Positions 46,365-58,710 of a DNA stretch of 64,000 bases are shown piece after piece. Every line of letters begins with the position of its first letter. The first letter of the stretch is position 1. The stretch is from Lingula anatina (lineage: Eukaryota > Brachiopoda > Lingulata > Lingulida > Lingulidae). The position numbers and the translations under genes are program-made. The notes under the pieces were generated by a model, which saw only the letters and a program-made list of their open reading frames with translations, ran no database searches and had not been told where the DNA came from. The DNA is taken from NCBI RefSeq assembly GCF_001039355.2, contig NW_019776157.1, forward strand, positions 471,232-535,231, read 5' to 3'.

Positions 46365-46582
46365 CATACAGGAAACAAGGCAGCAAAGCTGACAAATGTT
46401 CAGACTTAACATAAAAATATTGCACAAAATTTTGATGCATTTTACATATTTTACATTTTACTTTAAAGCAGATTAATCACTTTTACCTCCTTACATTGTG
46501 TACTACAGGTAAGATGGGCATTGAAAAACTAGCAAGTGTTTTAGTTCCATGGGATATAAAAGCCACTGAAAATGTGAAAAAA
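46365..46582 (+). repeat. Dispersed ~220-bp repeat, copy 2
   Basis: Allelic-like partner of 38920-39125; shares GGAAACAAGGCAGCAAAGCT and the TACTACAGGTAA stretch. Confidence 0.7.
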
Positions 46583-47208
46583 ATACACACACAAAAAAAA
46601 CAAAATAATTACAGTAAAAATAAACCGCTCATGCCGATTTTCGAAAGTAACTTGCCTCTTTACCAAACAAAGGCACTGAGAAAATTTTAAGTAAAACAAA
46701 AATACTGTTTCGCAGTTATGGGGCGAACATCACCAAAGTTGTGCAAAAAAAAAAAAAAAACAATACTTACTGTAAATAAAACCAAACTACCCCTTTACCA
46801 ATCAAAGTCACTCAGTGAATTTAAAGTAAAACCAAAATACAGTTTGAAAGTTATGGGGCAACTGTGACAGCAACAACACAGACAGATGGACCAATCAAAA
46901 TATATACAGACACATATACAGACACTGTGAGTGTCTGTATGTAAAAATGTTTGGCAAAGCATTTTATGAAAGTTACAGTTATGTTTTCCTGCTTTAAACC
47001 ACAATTTCTTTTGTGGTTGTTGGGTGAATCAAAAGAAATTCTATATCTTTGCATAAATATTTTACTAAGATTCAACAGATACACAAACAAGTGTACATCT
47101 CAACAAAAGTTCTTCAACTTAATACCCACAGCAAATTTAAATTGTAAATTTATACAAGAATAAATTAACATCTTTCCTGGCATCTTCTTCAAGTTTTTGG
47201 CTTTGGCA

Positions 47209-48234
47209 TCAATGTCCAGTTACTGCTTTTCGAATGGCCTTACGAAAATCTGGCGTTCGTACAGCATATATAAATGGATTCAATGCAGAGTTGACAGCAA
47301 GCAAAATTCCCAAACAGAAGCGAACATTTATAGCAATAACCGAGTATTCCAACCGCATAAGTGCATGGATGGCAATAAATAACATAAAAGGGACCCAGCA
47401 AACCAAATAACAAAACTCAATTAGAGCAACAGTCTTGCAGAGTTTAATTATCTGTGAAGAAATCTGTGTATGTCTGTCAATTGCATTTTGAGGTGTCAGT
47501 ATCCTGTTGGCATTTCGAGATCCAATTCTGTTCTTCTGTTTTCTGATTTCCTTTATGATTTTGGTATATAAAACCAAAATGCTGACTGTTGACAGGATGA
47601 ATGGTAGTGAAATAAACCAAGTAATAAAATCCTCTTTCAGAATTACAGAAAATTCACAACCATGGGATTTTTCAAAGGTCCAATCCTTGTGCCACACAAA
47701 TGGTATCAAAAATCCAAATATGAATGCAGGGGTCCAAATTAACGCAGTTATGCCATAAAACCATTTTTTAATATCACATGTATGATACTTCAAAGGATGG
47801 AACACAGCAAAATATCTCTCCACAGTTAGAACCAACAGTGTCAAATTACAAGCGAATGAAGAGACACTCAACAGAGAGTACCGCAAGATACACAAGGTAA
47901 GAGACTTGAGAGGTATAAAAATTGATACAATTTGAAAAATTATCTGGAATCCTAATACCAAGTCTGCCACTGCTAGACGTATCATGAAAATATTGCCACG
48001 TGTTTGCAGTTTCTGCACACATGCATAGGTGATGATGACCAACAGATTTCCAAAACATATGATGACCATAACTAGTGCAAATGCAAACACAACCAATGCT
48101 TTGTATAAAGTTGTCTGGTAATAGTATGGACCATTTTCACCTTCAGTATTGTTATCTGCAAAATAAAAGTCATTCCTAGTCCCATTCACTGGTATCATCA
48201 TCAGGCTTAAGTTATTCCTTTGTAAGTGTGCCAC
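47209..48234 (-). CDS. Class A (rhodopsin-like) GPCR, copy 2, orphan
   Basis: Single-exon frame of 341 residues with seven hydrophobic helices. Landmarks: N63 in helix 1, D91 in helix 2, C115 and C193 for the extracellular disulfide, E139-R140-Y141 in place of DRY, CWxP (C279-W280-x-P282) in helix 6, and N319-P320-x-x-Y323. N-glycosylation sequons N17-G-T and N28-N-T support an extracellular N-terminus. Position 122 (3.32) is leucine, so an amine receptor is unlikely; adenosine/melanocortin-like or an invertebrate orphan group is more plausible. TTTTATTTTGCAG before residue 27 could be a splice acceptor, leaving the true start uncertain. Differs from copy 3 by few residues (F186/Y, Q257/P). 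Confidence 0.92.
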   Translation of the reverse strand: MAHLQRNNLSLMMIPVNGTRNDFYFADNNTEGENGPYYYQTTLYKALVVFAFALVMVIICFGNLLVIITYACVQKLQTRGNIFMIRLAVADLVLGFQIIFQIVSIFIPLKSLTLCILRYSLLSVSSFACNLTLLVLTVERYFAVFHPLKYHTCDIKKWFYGITALIWTPAFIFGFLIPFVWHKDWTFEKSHGCEFSVILKEDFITWFISLPFILSTVSILVLYTKIIKEIRKQKNRIGSRNANRILTPQNAIDRHTQISSQIIKLCKTVALIEFCYLVCWVPFMLFIAIHALMRLEYSVIAINVRFCLGILLAVNSALNPFIYAVRTPDFRKAIRKAVTGH

Positions 48235-48719
48235 TAGTTGCAGCTTTCTTTACCTCTCAGTAGTTACAAAGGCCTGCCGTTCAAATATTCATTTAATAAA
48301 TTCTCCACTAAAATCTCAATCCCTGTATTTTTTAGCATTAGGCAGCAAAACCAGTCACAGCTGTTACAGCTGCTCACTTTTTCATTCTTGTTGAAAATCA
48401 ATTTCACCTTCTCTTTATCTCAGCTCTTATACAATCTGAGTCAATTGCTGTGTCAGAGATTATCTGATTGTATTGCTACAGGCATTGAGCTAACTAGTTC
48501 ATTGCTACAGAGTACAGTATATCTAATCCTAATGCAATACAACAACTAAAGTGCATTAACTTAAACATCTGCAAAACGTCTCTGAATATCATAATAGCAT
48601 TTTCAATCTGCACAATGAATTACTGATAGGAACAAGAAAGAGGTGACAATAACTTTCTACTGATGCAAAGTCAACTAGGCAGCAAAGCTGGCAAATATCC
48701 AGACACAATACACAGGCCT

Positions 48720-48860
48720 ACCCAACTACCAGACTCGGCACCGAATGATCCTGAATTCACCGGTAGATCAGACCACACTACCCGTTTTCAAGGTGTGTGT
48801 CAGATCGCATTACACAGTATCATACCCTGAACAAATTTTGAGTGGTGATGCAATGCTTTT
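48720..48860. mobile_element. Left half of a foldback element, ending at an N
   Basis: Matches the first about 145 bp of the complete foldback at 50389-50703 and stops at the loop region where the N (48861) falls. Confidence 0.8.
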
Positions 48861-48883
48861 NCTTCAAGTTTTTGGCTTTGGCA

Positions 48884-49909
48884 TCAATGTCCAGTTACTG
48901 CTTTTCGAATGGCCTTACGAAAATCTGGCGTTCGTACAGCATATATAAATGGATTCAATGCAGAGTTGACAGCAAGCAAAATTCCCAAACAGAAGCGAAC
49001 ATTTATAGCAATAACCGAGTATTCCAACCGCATAAGTGCATGGATGGCAATAAATAACATAAAAGGGACCCAGCAAACCAAATAACAAAACTCAATTAGA
49101 GCAACAGTCTTGCAGAGTTTAATTATCTGTGAAGAAATTGGCGTATGTCTGTCAATTGCATTTTGAGGTGTCAGTATCCTGTTGGCATTTCGAGATCCAA
49201 TTCTGTTCTTCTGTTTTCTGATTTCCTTTATAATTTTGGTATATAAAACCAAAATGCTGACTGTTGACAGGATGAATGGTAGTGAAATAAACCAAGTAAT
49301 AAAATCCTCTTTCAGAATTACAGAAAATTCACAGCCATGGGATTTTTCATAGGTCCAATCCTTGTGCCACACAAATGGTATCAAAAATCCAAATATGAAT
49401 GCAGGGGTCCAAATTAACGCAGTTATGCCATAAAACCATTTTTTAATATCACATGTATGATACTTCAAAGGATGGAACACAGCAAAATATCTCTCCACAG
49501 TTAGAACCAACAGTGTCAAATTACAAGCGAATGAAGAGACACTCAACAGAGAGTACCGCAAGATACACAAGGTAAGAGACTTGAGAGGTATAAAAATTGA
49601 TACAATTTGAAAAATTATCTGGAATCCTAATACCAAGTCTGCCACTGCTAGACGTATCATGAAAATATTGCCACGTGTTTGCAGTTTCTGCACACATGCA
49701 TAGGTGATGATGACCAACAGATTTCCAAAACATATGATGACCATAACTAGTGCAAATGCAAACACAACCAATGCTTTGTATAATGTTGTCTGGTAATAGT
49801 ATGGACCATTTTCACCTTCAGTATTGTTGTCTGCAAAATAAAAGTCATTCCTAGTCCCATTCACTGGTATCATCATCAGGCTTAAGTTATTCCTTTGTAA
49901 GTGTGCCAC
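48884..49909 (-). CDS. Class A (rhodopsin-like) GPCR, copy 3
   Basis: 341 residues, nearly identical to copy 2 including intergenic flanks (48862-50536 matches about 47185-48860). The block starts directly after the N at 48861 and continues into unique sequence upstream. It is the copy physically linked to the complete L3HYPDH-JKAMP pair. Same motifs as copy 2. Probably the allele of copy 2 and not a paralogue. Confidence 0.9.
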   Translation of the reverse strand: MAHLQRNNLSLMMIPVNGTRNDFYFADNNTEGENGPYYYQTTLYKALVVFAFALVMVIICFGNLLVIITYACVQKLQTRGNIFMIRLAVADLVLGFQIIFQIVSIFIPLKSLTLCILRYSLLSVSSFACNLTLLVLTVERYFAVFHPLKYHTCDIKKWFYGITALIWTPAFIFGFLIPFVWHKDWTYEKSHGCEFSVILKEDFITWFISLPFILSTVSILVLYTKIIKEIRKQKNRIGSRNANRILTPQNAIDRHTPISSQIIKLCKTVALIEFCYLVCWVPFMLFIAIHALMRLEYSVIAINVRFCLGILLAVNSALNPFIYAVRTPDFRKAIRKAVTGH

Positions 49910-50388
49910 TAGTTGCAGCTTTCTTTACCTCTCAGTAGTTACAAAGGCCTGCCGTTCAAATATTCATTTAATAAATTCTCCACTAAAATCTCAATCCCTG
50001 TATTTTTTAGCATTAGGCAGCAAAACCAGTCACAGCTGTTACAGCTGCTCACTTTTTCATTCTTGTTGAAAATCAATTTCACCTTCTCTTTATCTCAGCT
50101 CTTATACAATCTGAGTCAATTGCTGTGTCAGAGATTATCTGATTGTATTGCTACAGGCATTGAGCTAACTAGTTCATTGCTACAGAGTACAGTATATCTA
50201 ATCCTAATGCAATACAACAACTAAAATGCATTAACTTAAACATCTGCAAAACGTCTCTGAATATCATAATAGCATTTTCAATCTGCACAATGAATTACTG
50301 ATAGGAACAAGAAAGAGGTGACAATAACTTTCTACTGATGCAAAGTCAACTAGGCAGCAAAGCTGGCAAATATCCAGACACCATACAC

Positions 50389-50703
50389 AGGCCTACCCAA
50401 CTACCAGACTCGGCACCGAATGATCCTGAATTCACCGGTAGATCAGACCACACTACCCGTTTTCAAGGTGTGTGTCAGATCGCATTACACAGTATCATAC
50501 CCTGAACAAATTTTGAGTGGTGATGCAATGCTTTTCAACCCCGCTGAGAATCGTCACTATCACATCGCATACTAGGCAAGAGCGGTGTCGCGTCTGATAC
50601 TGTGAAATGCGTACTGATACACACCTTGAAAACGGGTAGCGTGGTCCAATTTACCGGTGAATTCAGGATCATTCGGTGCCGAGTCTGGTAGTTGGGTGGG
50701 CCT
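50389..50703. mobile_element. 315-bp foldback element with ~85-bp inverted arms
   Basis: Starts AGGCCTACCCAACTACCAGA and ends with the complement (GTAGTTGGGTGGGCCT). The arms pair over about 85 bp with few mismatches and enclose a unique loop of roughly 145 bp. Partial or split copies lie at 48720-48860 and 58711-58999. Non-coding; superfamily unknown. Confidence 0.88.
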
Positions 50704-50707
50704 GATA

Positions 50708-50935
50708 TAGGAAACAAGGCAGCAAAGCTGTCAAATGTACAGACAATTCACATAAAAAAGTGCACAAAATAATGTTTGGCCAATTTCGATTCACTATTAC
50801 ATAATGCTTTAAAATAGCATAATCATTCTTACTCTCTTGCATTATGTACCACAGGTAACATGGACATTGAAAAACTAGTCAGTGATGCAGTTCCATTGGA
50901 TAAACAAGTCACTGAAAATGCTAATGTGTGAAAAA
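50708..50935 (+). repeat. Dispersed ~220-bp repeat, copy 3
   Basis: Follows the foldback element directly, as the equivalent repeat does at 59009-59230. Matches 38920-39125 and 46365-46582 with moderate divergence. Confidence 0.7.
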
Positions 50936-51508
50936 TGAACATTTCACACACACACACCCACACAATGACATATAGCCAGCATTTGCATTTAGCCAAAAAT
51001 CAAAAATCAATGAATAAAGCGTATATCACCATGGTCAGTCACAAAACATCTCTAGGTAAATATAATAAATGCCTTACAATGTAACAGCACCATTGCTCTC
51101 ATCTAACATACATATTTTTCAATATGCTATATTGATGTGTATATGTTATTTAGTTAAAATATCAAAATTTAAAAAAAATAATAATTAAATATCACAGAAT
51201 AGCTGTTTTCAAGCTTTACCTTAAATCCCTTCAATTGTATCAGCACATAATTAGAAAAAAATCCCATGTTCAGGATGGAGATAATTATGTTCACTTCAAC
51301 TCTAAGATAAATGAGCAAAACTTAAGTCAAATACGGATGGATAATCTCCACAATGTTGATCATCATCATTACATTGTCGTAAGGCATTTTCTACTGTCAC
51401 AACTCCTTTTAATATTGACATCTTGATCTTAAAAACAAATTAATATTGTATTATTATGATACCGGCCAATTAATTATAATTGAGTCAAGACTACAATCAG
51501 CTATTTTT

Positions 51509-53950
51509 TCAATTCAGAATGAATCCCTCTTTCAGCATATCTTTTGCCTCTGCTATAAAGGTACAAGATCCAGTATAATATCCATTGCCACTCACTTCCA
51601 CCACAACAGCATCATGTGTTCCTGCCTTGCAACTACGTATAGCTTTGCCAGTAAATCTAGACCTGAAAACATAAAATAAAGAGTTTTTAAATATAATAGG
51701 TAACATTTGTGCTTGGTTACTATGATGTATGAAAGACTGTGTAGCAATCACAGTAAGTCATCATCATCATCATCATCTGCTGCCTTCCTCCAATTAAGTG
51801 GAACATTGACCATTGCCAGCATTCACCATCTTAGCAAGTTCTGGTCCAGTCAAGGCCATACATGGCTCAGATAGGTCCATTAACAAGGAAGATTGTACCC
51901 TGCAATGTGTGGCGATGCAAATGACAAGTACAACAGTCAACTGAAATGAAATTTAAATAATCGAAAGACTCTCAAGTAAAAGAACAAAATTATTATTTTC
52001 TGAAAGGATATTTTGAGAACATTAAGTGTCATTAAGCCCAGAGTCCCCAGCTTGGCATTAATAGCATGTTTCATACTTCAATAATTTACCATTAAACTTG
52101 TCTATATCTTACCCAGTACAACCACTTTCAAACACCCTCTCTTGGTCAATACTTATCAGGCCCTTGGCAAACTGAAGAGCAATACGTGCTGTTACTCCAG
52201 AACCAGTAGGACATCTGTCCACCTGGAAAAAAAACATAAAATGCCATAAATAAATGAATGAACAGACAGCAACACAGAAAGATAGATGTGTAAACTAGAG
52301 CCTTTTGCCAGACTTTTAACATAGGTATTTGTAACATTTACTTTCCGAGTAGTAGTTGATACCTGTAACATATTAAACAATATAGCTAGAATATACTAAT
52401 CTACAACCAGTGGGCTTCGGATATGCAATAGTTGCTATGCAGAACATTTTGTTAACTCATTTTTTACATTATTTTGAATAGCGATCAAGAGACACACATG
52501 TGATTATATAATACTTACCTGCCTGTCAGCAAAGACACAAATGTTAGCAGTTGGTTCCTGAGAAAACTCTTCCTTGCCATCAGTGACAATGGTTCCATAT
52601 AAGAAAGCCAGGTCAGGACTATCTGGGTGGTGGAGTTTCACAGTGGATTTTACTGCTTCTGTAAAAATCATAATAAATTGCAGAGAAAAATGATGACCAT
52701 GTTAAATTTTTTTAAGTTGTCTTATTTGAACTACTGTACTTGAAATCCTACTTACAACATAGGCATATATGAAACATTATAATATTTATTGAATTTAATA
52801 AGTTTTTCAATACTTCTGTCATTGGGGTCCATTTCTTTAAGTTTTATTGCCAACCATAATTATTTCAATCAATGACTAGTCTAATGCATACTGAATGGCC
52901 TTCTACAGGTACAGTTGGTCAAAATGAAAAAAATAAATAAATAAAATCCAACCAACAGACATGTATTTCTATAATAATAAACAAAGACTACTTAGTAAGA
53001 AAAAGAATTACCTGTAACTTTTGAGGCTGCATCAACTATTTCAGAAGTTTTCTTTGTTTGGAAGTTGAGACCCAATGCTTCTGTGGTAACGAATGCATAG
53101 AATGCTCCTCCATAAGCTATGTCCACCTGGAGTTCACCATAACCTGGGACGGACACTTTAACATCTGAGAAAGACGATGATAATTGATATTCTAGTATAT
53201 ACGGACCCATGGAATTGATATAAAAGCAATGAGAAAAAAATCCAAGTTCTCTCGATCAATTATTAAAAAAAATTACTCATTCATATGGCTTGGGAATAGC
53301 GGACCCCCAGATCAGCAGTCCCTTGGAATGGCAGAAAGTGGGAACCATTAAACACCCTTTTGAGAATATTGTGAGTAAATTTCAGGAACTGGTACTGTAT
53401 AAAATCATGAAAGAAATTATAATTTGAAGAAAATGGCAAGAATGACAATTTTACCTGCAGCAAATAAAAAGGAGGGAACACTGTGAAACCTCACTCGCCC
53501 AGTTTCTCCTAAGTGATTACATTCAACAAAGGCTTTCACCAGGCCACATGGACATTGGATATTCACCTCAGTCTCGGGAGGGGACGGTTTATGCCTTGCA
53601 AGCCCCTTATCAAGAGCATAGCGCCCCAATGCAATCACTGCATGGCCACACATAGTGCTATACCCTTCATTATGCATAAACAAAACTGCCATATCTGCTT
53701 CAGGGTTGTCTGGTTCTATGAGAAGCGCGCCATACATGTCGAAATGCCCTCTTGGTTCAAACATGAGAAACTTTCTCAAAAAATCAAAATTTTCTTTTAC
53801 GAATTTTCGTTTCTCTAATATAGTTTCTCCTGAGATTTTCGGATACCCAGATTCTACAATTCTGAGTGGCTCCCCTCCTGTATGCATTTCTGTGGTCTTA
53901 ATGACTAGATCAGATATATTCATAACTGCTATTTCGTCATTAAAAGCCAT
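51509..53950 (-). CDS. L3HYPDH: Trans-L-3-hydroxyproline dehydratase (proline racemase family)
   Basis: Five minus-strand exons: 53950-53455, 53164-53012, 52658-52519, 52222-52113, 51662-51509; phases agree, giving 350 residues against 354 in human. Conserved stretches: MHTGGEPLRIV, LMFEPRGHFDMYGA, HNEGYSTMCGHAV with catalytic C101, VDIAYGGAFYAFV, and R-C-P-T-G-S-G-V. The second catalytic position carries Thr (T269) where racemases and epimerases have Cys; that marks the dehydratase, which converts trans-3-hydroxy-L-proline to pyrroline-2-carboxylate. The residue before the proline is Cys (C267), where human has Ser. Cytosolic enzyme by family. It lies head-to-head with JKAMP, 270 bp between start codons. 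Confidence 0.96.
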
Positions 53951-54220
53951 GATACTCCCTCTAATTTACCGCTCTCCACGTCTAAACCTCGTTATCGCGC
54001 AAAGTTTGTTTTGCAGAAACATTTATGTCAGAAGAGCTGTATGAAACAAGACAGGCTTAAGCAATTTAAGTAAATTTTGTCAAATATAATCAGTGAATCA
54101 CTTTCTTTGACATAATTTTAATACTTTCTACTATTTCATTAAATGTCTCATCACGAGCATTGTTTGTGCTCGGGTTTGACGCAAACATAATTAATGGAAA
54201 TAATTATGTATCTCCTCTTG
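53951..54220. promoter_or_regulatory. Divergent L3HYPDH/JKAMP promoter
   Basis: 270 bp between divergent start codons, so it must carry both core promoters. No TATA box seen. The second copy (62196-62487) is slightly longer because of a 12-bp insertion just after the L3HYPDH start and extra bases near the JKAMP start. Confidence 0.6.
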
Positions 54221-57200
54221 ATGCGATTAACATCAATGATGCCGAGGATGCTGTGGGGAGTTTGTTTTCGTCTAGCATTGGTTTCAATTATATCACAGAC
54301 GTGTGTAAGCACTGAAGCAGGTAATGTCTGCTCTAAACCAATTTAAAAAGCACGATCCATTTCCTGTAAACATATAAAAGCATATCGAGACTTATTGTGT
54401 TTGACATTGAAATGAAGAGAATCAGTCAGAACGGGTGTCGGGTCAGCTTTCTGAGTAGTTGTCTTCTTTGAAAATATTAACAATTAAACCAATTTACCTG
54501 TCTTAATCAGAGTTATGTTGATAATTTTAATGTCATTCTTTCAGATGTAATCCCAGCTCCATGTCGAGGGCTTTACTGTGGAAGAGTGCGACATGAAGAT
54601 GGGTCATTTGGTGACTGTGGAGTAAGTTTTAACAGAGCCGAGTATAACCCTGATTTTACTGTTTTTTTTTTTTTGTCATATATGTTTTCTGTTTTTGCAT
54701 GAGATCCTAGAGCAGAGTATTGATGAAAAGCTTTCATATCATTTTTTTTTTATATAATGAAATTGAAGCATTCATTATTATAACAGAAATCAAGCCCTTG
54801 TCAGTTTTTGTGGTACATGTATTTTCTTAGGCTGCGTTCACATGAAAAATCTATATTCTAAAAATCTAAAAATCTATTTGCGGTATCTTGTGATCACGGT
54901 CTGTGCCCTGAATACCCCGCGGCCTAATTACTGGCAGTGCCAAGAATTAATTACAGCTTTGGAAGTAACCCGCTCGCTCTGCCCGTAATTACGCCGTGGG
55001 GTATTCAGGGCACAGACCGTGAGCACAACATACAGCAAATAGATTTTTAGAAAATAGAATTTTCATATGAATGCAGCCTTTGTATTTTAGGCGGTATTTT
55101 AGAGGTACTTAAAACTAAGACCTGTAACCAGGGGGCAGGGGGTCAAAAGAACCACCCTTTTTGTCAGGAAAAGGCCCATTCTGCATAAAATTTTATCTAG
55201 GTACACAAAAGTTTCATTGTAAATGGTCCACTTTTTCAGAAAAAGAATTAACCCCCTTTTGAATTTGTTGGCTATGGGCCTGATCGTAGTGATGGTTAAA
55301 ACATCAATTGGATAATATTTCATCATTCTGGTTTCTTCAGGCATGCCCTCATGGCCAGAGACCCAACAACTCAGTGTGTTCACCTTGTGAGAACACTCCA
55401 CCTTTGTATGACTGGTTGTATCTAGGCTTCATGGCCATAGCCCCCTTAGTCTTGCATTGGTTCTTCATAGACTTCACTAATGCTAGGAAAGTGTAAGTGT
55501 GTATATGAGCTCATGCCAGCTTACCTCCACTTAAATAAAATAGAAAGTGATAGCTTTATTTAGTCGAATTATCATTTGGTATTTATTATGACAATAATTT
55601 CAAATTTTGGCTAAGACAAGTGGATGATTGAGTGAGTTGATTTGTATTCTGATATAAGTTTTTGATATAAGTGCAGCCAGATTGAACAATTTTTGTTTGG
55701 TTGATTTTAATCCAAATTTTTCATGATAGAATACAAATAAAATATCCCAATCACAACTGCAATATACATAGATGTATCATGTGCATATATATAATTGTGT
55801 ATTGATATCAATTGTCAAACAAACTGTGGTGTTTTGTTGCTTAGATTGTTGAAATTAGAGACATGTTTTATTTACAATTTCATGCCACATTGTATACTTG
55901 TTTCAGACATGGTCTCTTGGTGTTGCACATCTCAGCCTTTTCGGAATCCCTTTTAGCTGCTGTCATGACTCTGTTGGTCTCTCAGCCTCGAGGCAGGCTC
56001 AGTATCTCGTCATGCCATGTAGAGAGACTCAGTGACTGGTACACTATGCTGGAAAACCCAAAGATTGACTACACCACTACTATCCACTGTACACAAGAAG
56101 CAGTGTACCCATTGTAAGCAGGACAGAACAATGTTTCTGTGTCCTTCTCTCTCTTTAATCTATTTTAATGTTTGTAACATATTTTAGTTTTTCACTCTCT
56201 TACTAGTTAACATTGTAATATATCATAGTAATTTCTATTGGCTTTCAGCCAAAACTATTGGAATTTAGATAGTAGGTTATCCCTCTATGATCACCTTGTT
56301 AGATACTTGCTGTTGAGATATATAAAACTTCACGGTAGAGGAGGGGACAAAGATTTTATTGTATTGTAATGTTTATCTCTGCTTTTTTATAGGTACACCA
56401 TAGTGATGATATACTACGCCTTCTGTTTGGTCTTCATGATGCTTTTTAGGCCTGTGATCTCAGCAAAACTTGTTGGAGGAAAAGGAACAAAGTCCATATA
56501 TGCAGCTTTATATTTCATTCCTTCATTGGTCGTTATACAGGCAGTGTTAGGTGGCTTAATGTGTAAGATTTCAAATTTGCAGTATATAAAAGTGCATTTT
56601 TGAATGTTCGTAATGAGCTTTTTATGCAGTGAAGAGTATGTGAGACTTAAGTAGACAGCATTTTGCCAAGGAGGTGTTTACATGTAGATATATTTTAATA
56701 CAATATGCCAACTAAAGGTAACTTGTCATTACTTATGTTTATTACTTCAAATGCTTCTTAATTGCTACTCGGTGTTAAAATGGGAGTTATTTTGTTATCT
56801 GCAAGTTGAAAACATAATTTGTTTTTACTTCATTTATCATGTTGCCTTGCAGATTATTCATTTCCATACATATTGGTAGTTGTGTCCCTAATAACTCTGG
56901 CCCTGCATCTAGCATCATTTGAAGATCAGGTAATGTAGTTGTCCATTTGCACAAGATATTGCTATATGATATACAAAATAACATTTTTTGTGCTGAAAGA
57001 TGGGTATTCATGAGAGATGAGACGTGTATGTAAGATTCATTTTTTTAAAAATGTGACATCTCCCATGCTTCTTGTTATATATATATATATATATATATAA
57101 CTCATCTAAACCATTGTTTTCCAGGATATCAAATCCTTGGTCAAATCCAATTTCACAGTTCCTCGTAACCTGGCAGTGCTGGTAGGACATTGGTTGTTAC

Positions 57201-57346
57201 ACACATACGGAATAGTATCCATCACAGAAATGAGAGAGCCATGGTTACATGGCCCACTTCTGGCCTTGGTGCCATTGCCAACACTGTATTACTTACTGAC
57301 TGCTAAGTTTACAGACCCAGATAATTTAAATGTGGTTGATGGCTGA
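54221..57346 (+). CDS. JKAMP: JNK1/MAPK8-associated membrane protein
   Basis: Seven exons: 54221-54320, 54545-54621, 55341-55492, 55907-56113, 56393-56562, 56853-56929, 57125-57346; phases agree, giving 334 residues from the chosen start (human about 311). A hydrophobic N-terminal segment (RLALVSIISQTCVSTEA) looks like a signal peptide. A Cys-rich luminal part follows (GLYCG, GDCGACPHGQRPN, CSPCENTP), then several membrane helices (YDWLYLGFMAIAPLVLHWFF and others), HCTQEAVYPLYTIV, the SIYAALYF stretch and a hydrophobic LLALVPLPTLYYLL near the C-terminus. JKAMP is an ER multi-pass protein linked to ER-associated degradation and JNK regulation. Upstream in-frame ATGs exist at 54194 and 54206; 54221 was chosen because it is shared with the second copy and fits the signal peptide. 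Intron 2 contains a foldback MITE. Confidence 0.95.
54830..55078. mobile_element. 249-bp foldback MITE with GGCTGCGTTCACATG ends, JKAMP intron 2
   Basis: Left arm GGCTGCGTTCACATGAAAAA and right arm ending CATATGAATGCAGCC are inverted repeats of about 110 bp, covering GCACAGACC/GGTCTGTGC and TAATTAC/GTAATTA. The second contig has the same element at 63092-63332. Confidence 0.88.
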
Positions 57347-57763
57347 CTGTCAGTAATAGAAAGGAGGTAAATATTCGTTTTCTCTCTGGCACCTGCTGGC
57401 AGGGCTTGCAATTAACATGAAGCTGTTCCCCTGAGAGGTGACTGGAATACAGAAGAGAGACAGAACTGTTAAGTTTCCAGCAGAACTAGTGTTAAATGAG
57501 GGGCAGCAGATTAATATTTTTGTGCTGCATTAGTCTTCATTCTTGAAAAGCTGCAAGAACAAGAAGGGATATTTTTGTGTTTTTATTGAAATGGGGAAAC
57601 ACTGAGATTTAAACCAACAGAGCATGAATTTAATTGTTAAATAGAGGATCAGAGAGGTGATACCGCCTTAGGGTAATGTACCACCAGCTGGAATAAGTGC
57701 ATTCATATGGAAAACAACAAAAAAAGGGTCACAACTGTGCTTGTAAAGTATGAAGTGCCCCCC
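57347..57763 (+). other. Proximal 3' flank of JKAMP
   Basis: Non-coding; presumably 3' UTR. No clean AATAAA before the repeat segment that begins near 57764; an AATAAA at about 57974 lies inside that segment. Confidence 0.45.
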
Positions 57764-58690
57764 TCCAAGTTACATGCACACCACCCAAAATGAAATGACA
57801 GATTAAGCCCTTAGACCAGAAGTCACTCCCATGCTTTCAGTATATGGAACTAATTTTTGGTATTACTTCATGTATAAAATTGAAATGAATCGACTTGGTT
57901 TCCCTTAAATAATTCAGATTTAATTTTGGAAAATGAATTTACTTTGTCTACAAACATGACAGGTTATCCAAAATGAGTATTTGAATAAAGATGGTGACAT
58001 AAATGACAAGGTGTTCTGCATGGCTTATTTCATATGCTTTGTTGCAGTGCTATTTGGCTAATACACAGCGAATACAAACAGTGTATGATAGCCAGAAATC
58101 CCTTTCATAAAAGCCTTAATTAGAAATGGCAAAGTTAGTAACTTTACAAAGCAGGCATGATGATCTATATGTTGTTAAATGTTTGAAAGTTATAGGGGAC
58201 ATTAAGTGAACCACTTGCAGTGCATTAATTTGCCAAAAGTGAAAAAATACTCGCACGTCAGAATTGAGGCACACTACGAATTTTAACATTCCAAAACTTT
58301 GTATTGCTAGATTTGCCAAGATGCGAATCCCCTGCATACTCCAAACTTTTAATGTGTGACCTGAAATGCATTAAACTATTCTAAAGAAGTTGATAGATTT
58401 AATATTTTCATCACAGAATTATTTTGCTTGTTTTCAGTGTTAGTTTACTTTCATCACTCTCTTTAAGTACATGTACAATCCAACTTTTAGCTGCAGTATC
58501 CTTTTTATTATTAGAATTAATTTGATTGCCATGAACTAATGTACGTGTTCTGCATTACTTCAATATCATGTATAAAATAAATCAGTTTGTTTTGCTGTAA
58601 CTCAGATTTTTCTTCTCCCCTCCCCTTCCTTATATCATGGATGCACCAGGGATGATGATGATTAAGCTCTTTTAAAAATAAGGTATAACG
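57764..58690. repeat. ~1-kb interspersed segment, copy B
   Basis: Related to 45046-46200, with shared ACAGATTAAGCCCTTAG, CAGAAGTCACTCCCATGC and GACAGGTTATCC. Divergence clearly exceeds that of the allelic-like blocks, so it is a separate, older copy. Confidence 0.7.
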
Positions 58691-58710
58691 ATAATATTGT
58701 TTTCATGGTC

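Noticed and set aside
53513-54044. Plus-strand frames of 101-129 residues opposite L3HYPDH exon 1
   Set aside because: Antisense shadows of a conserved coding exon; repeated in the second copy only because the exon is.
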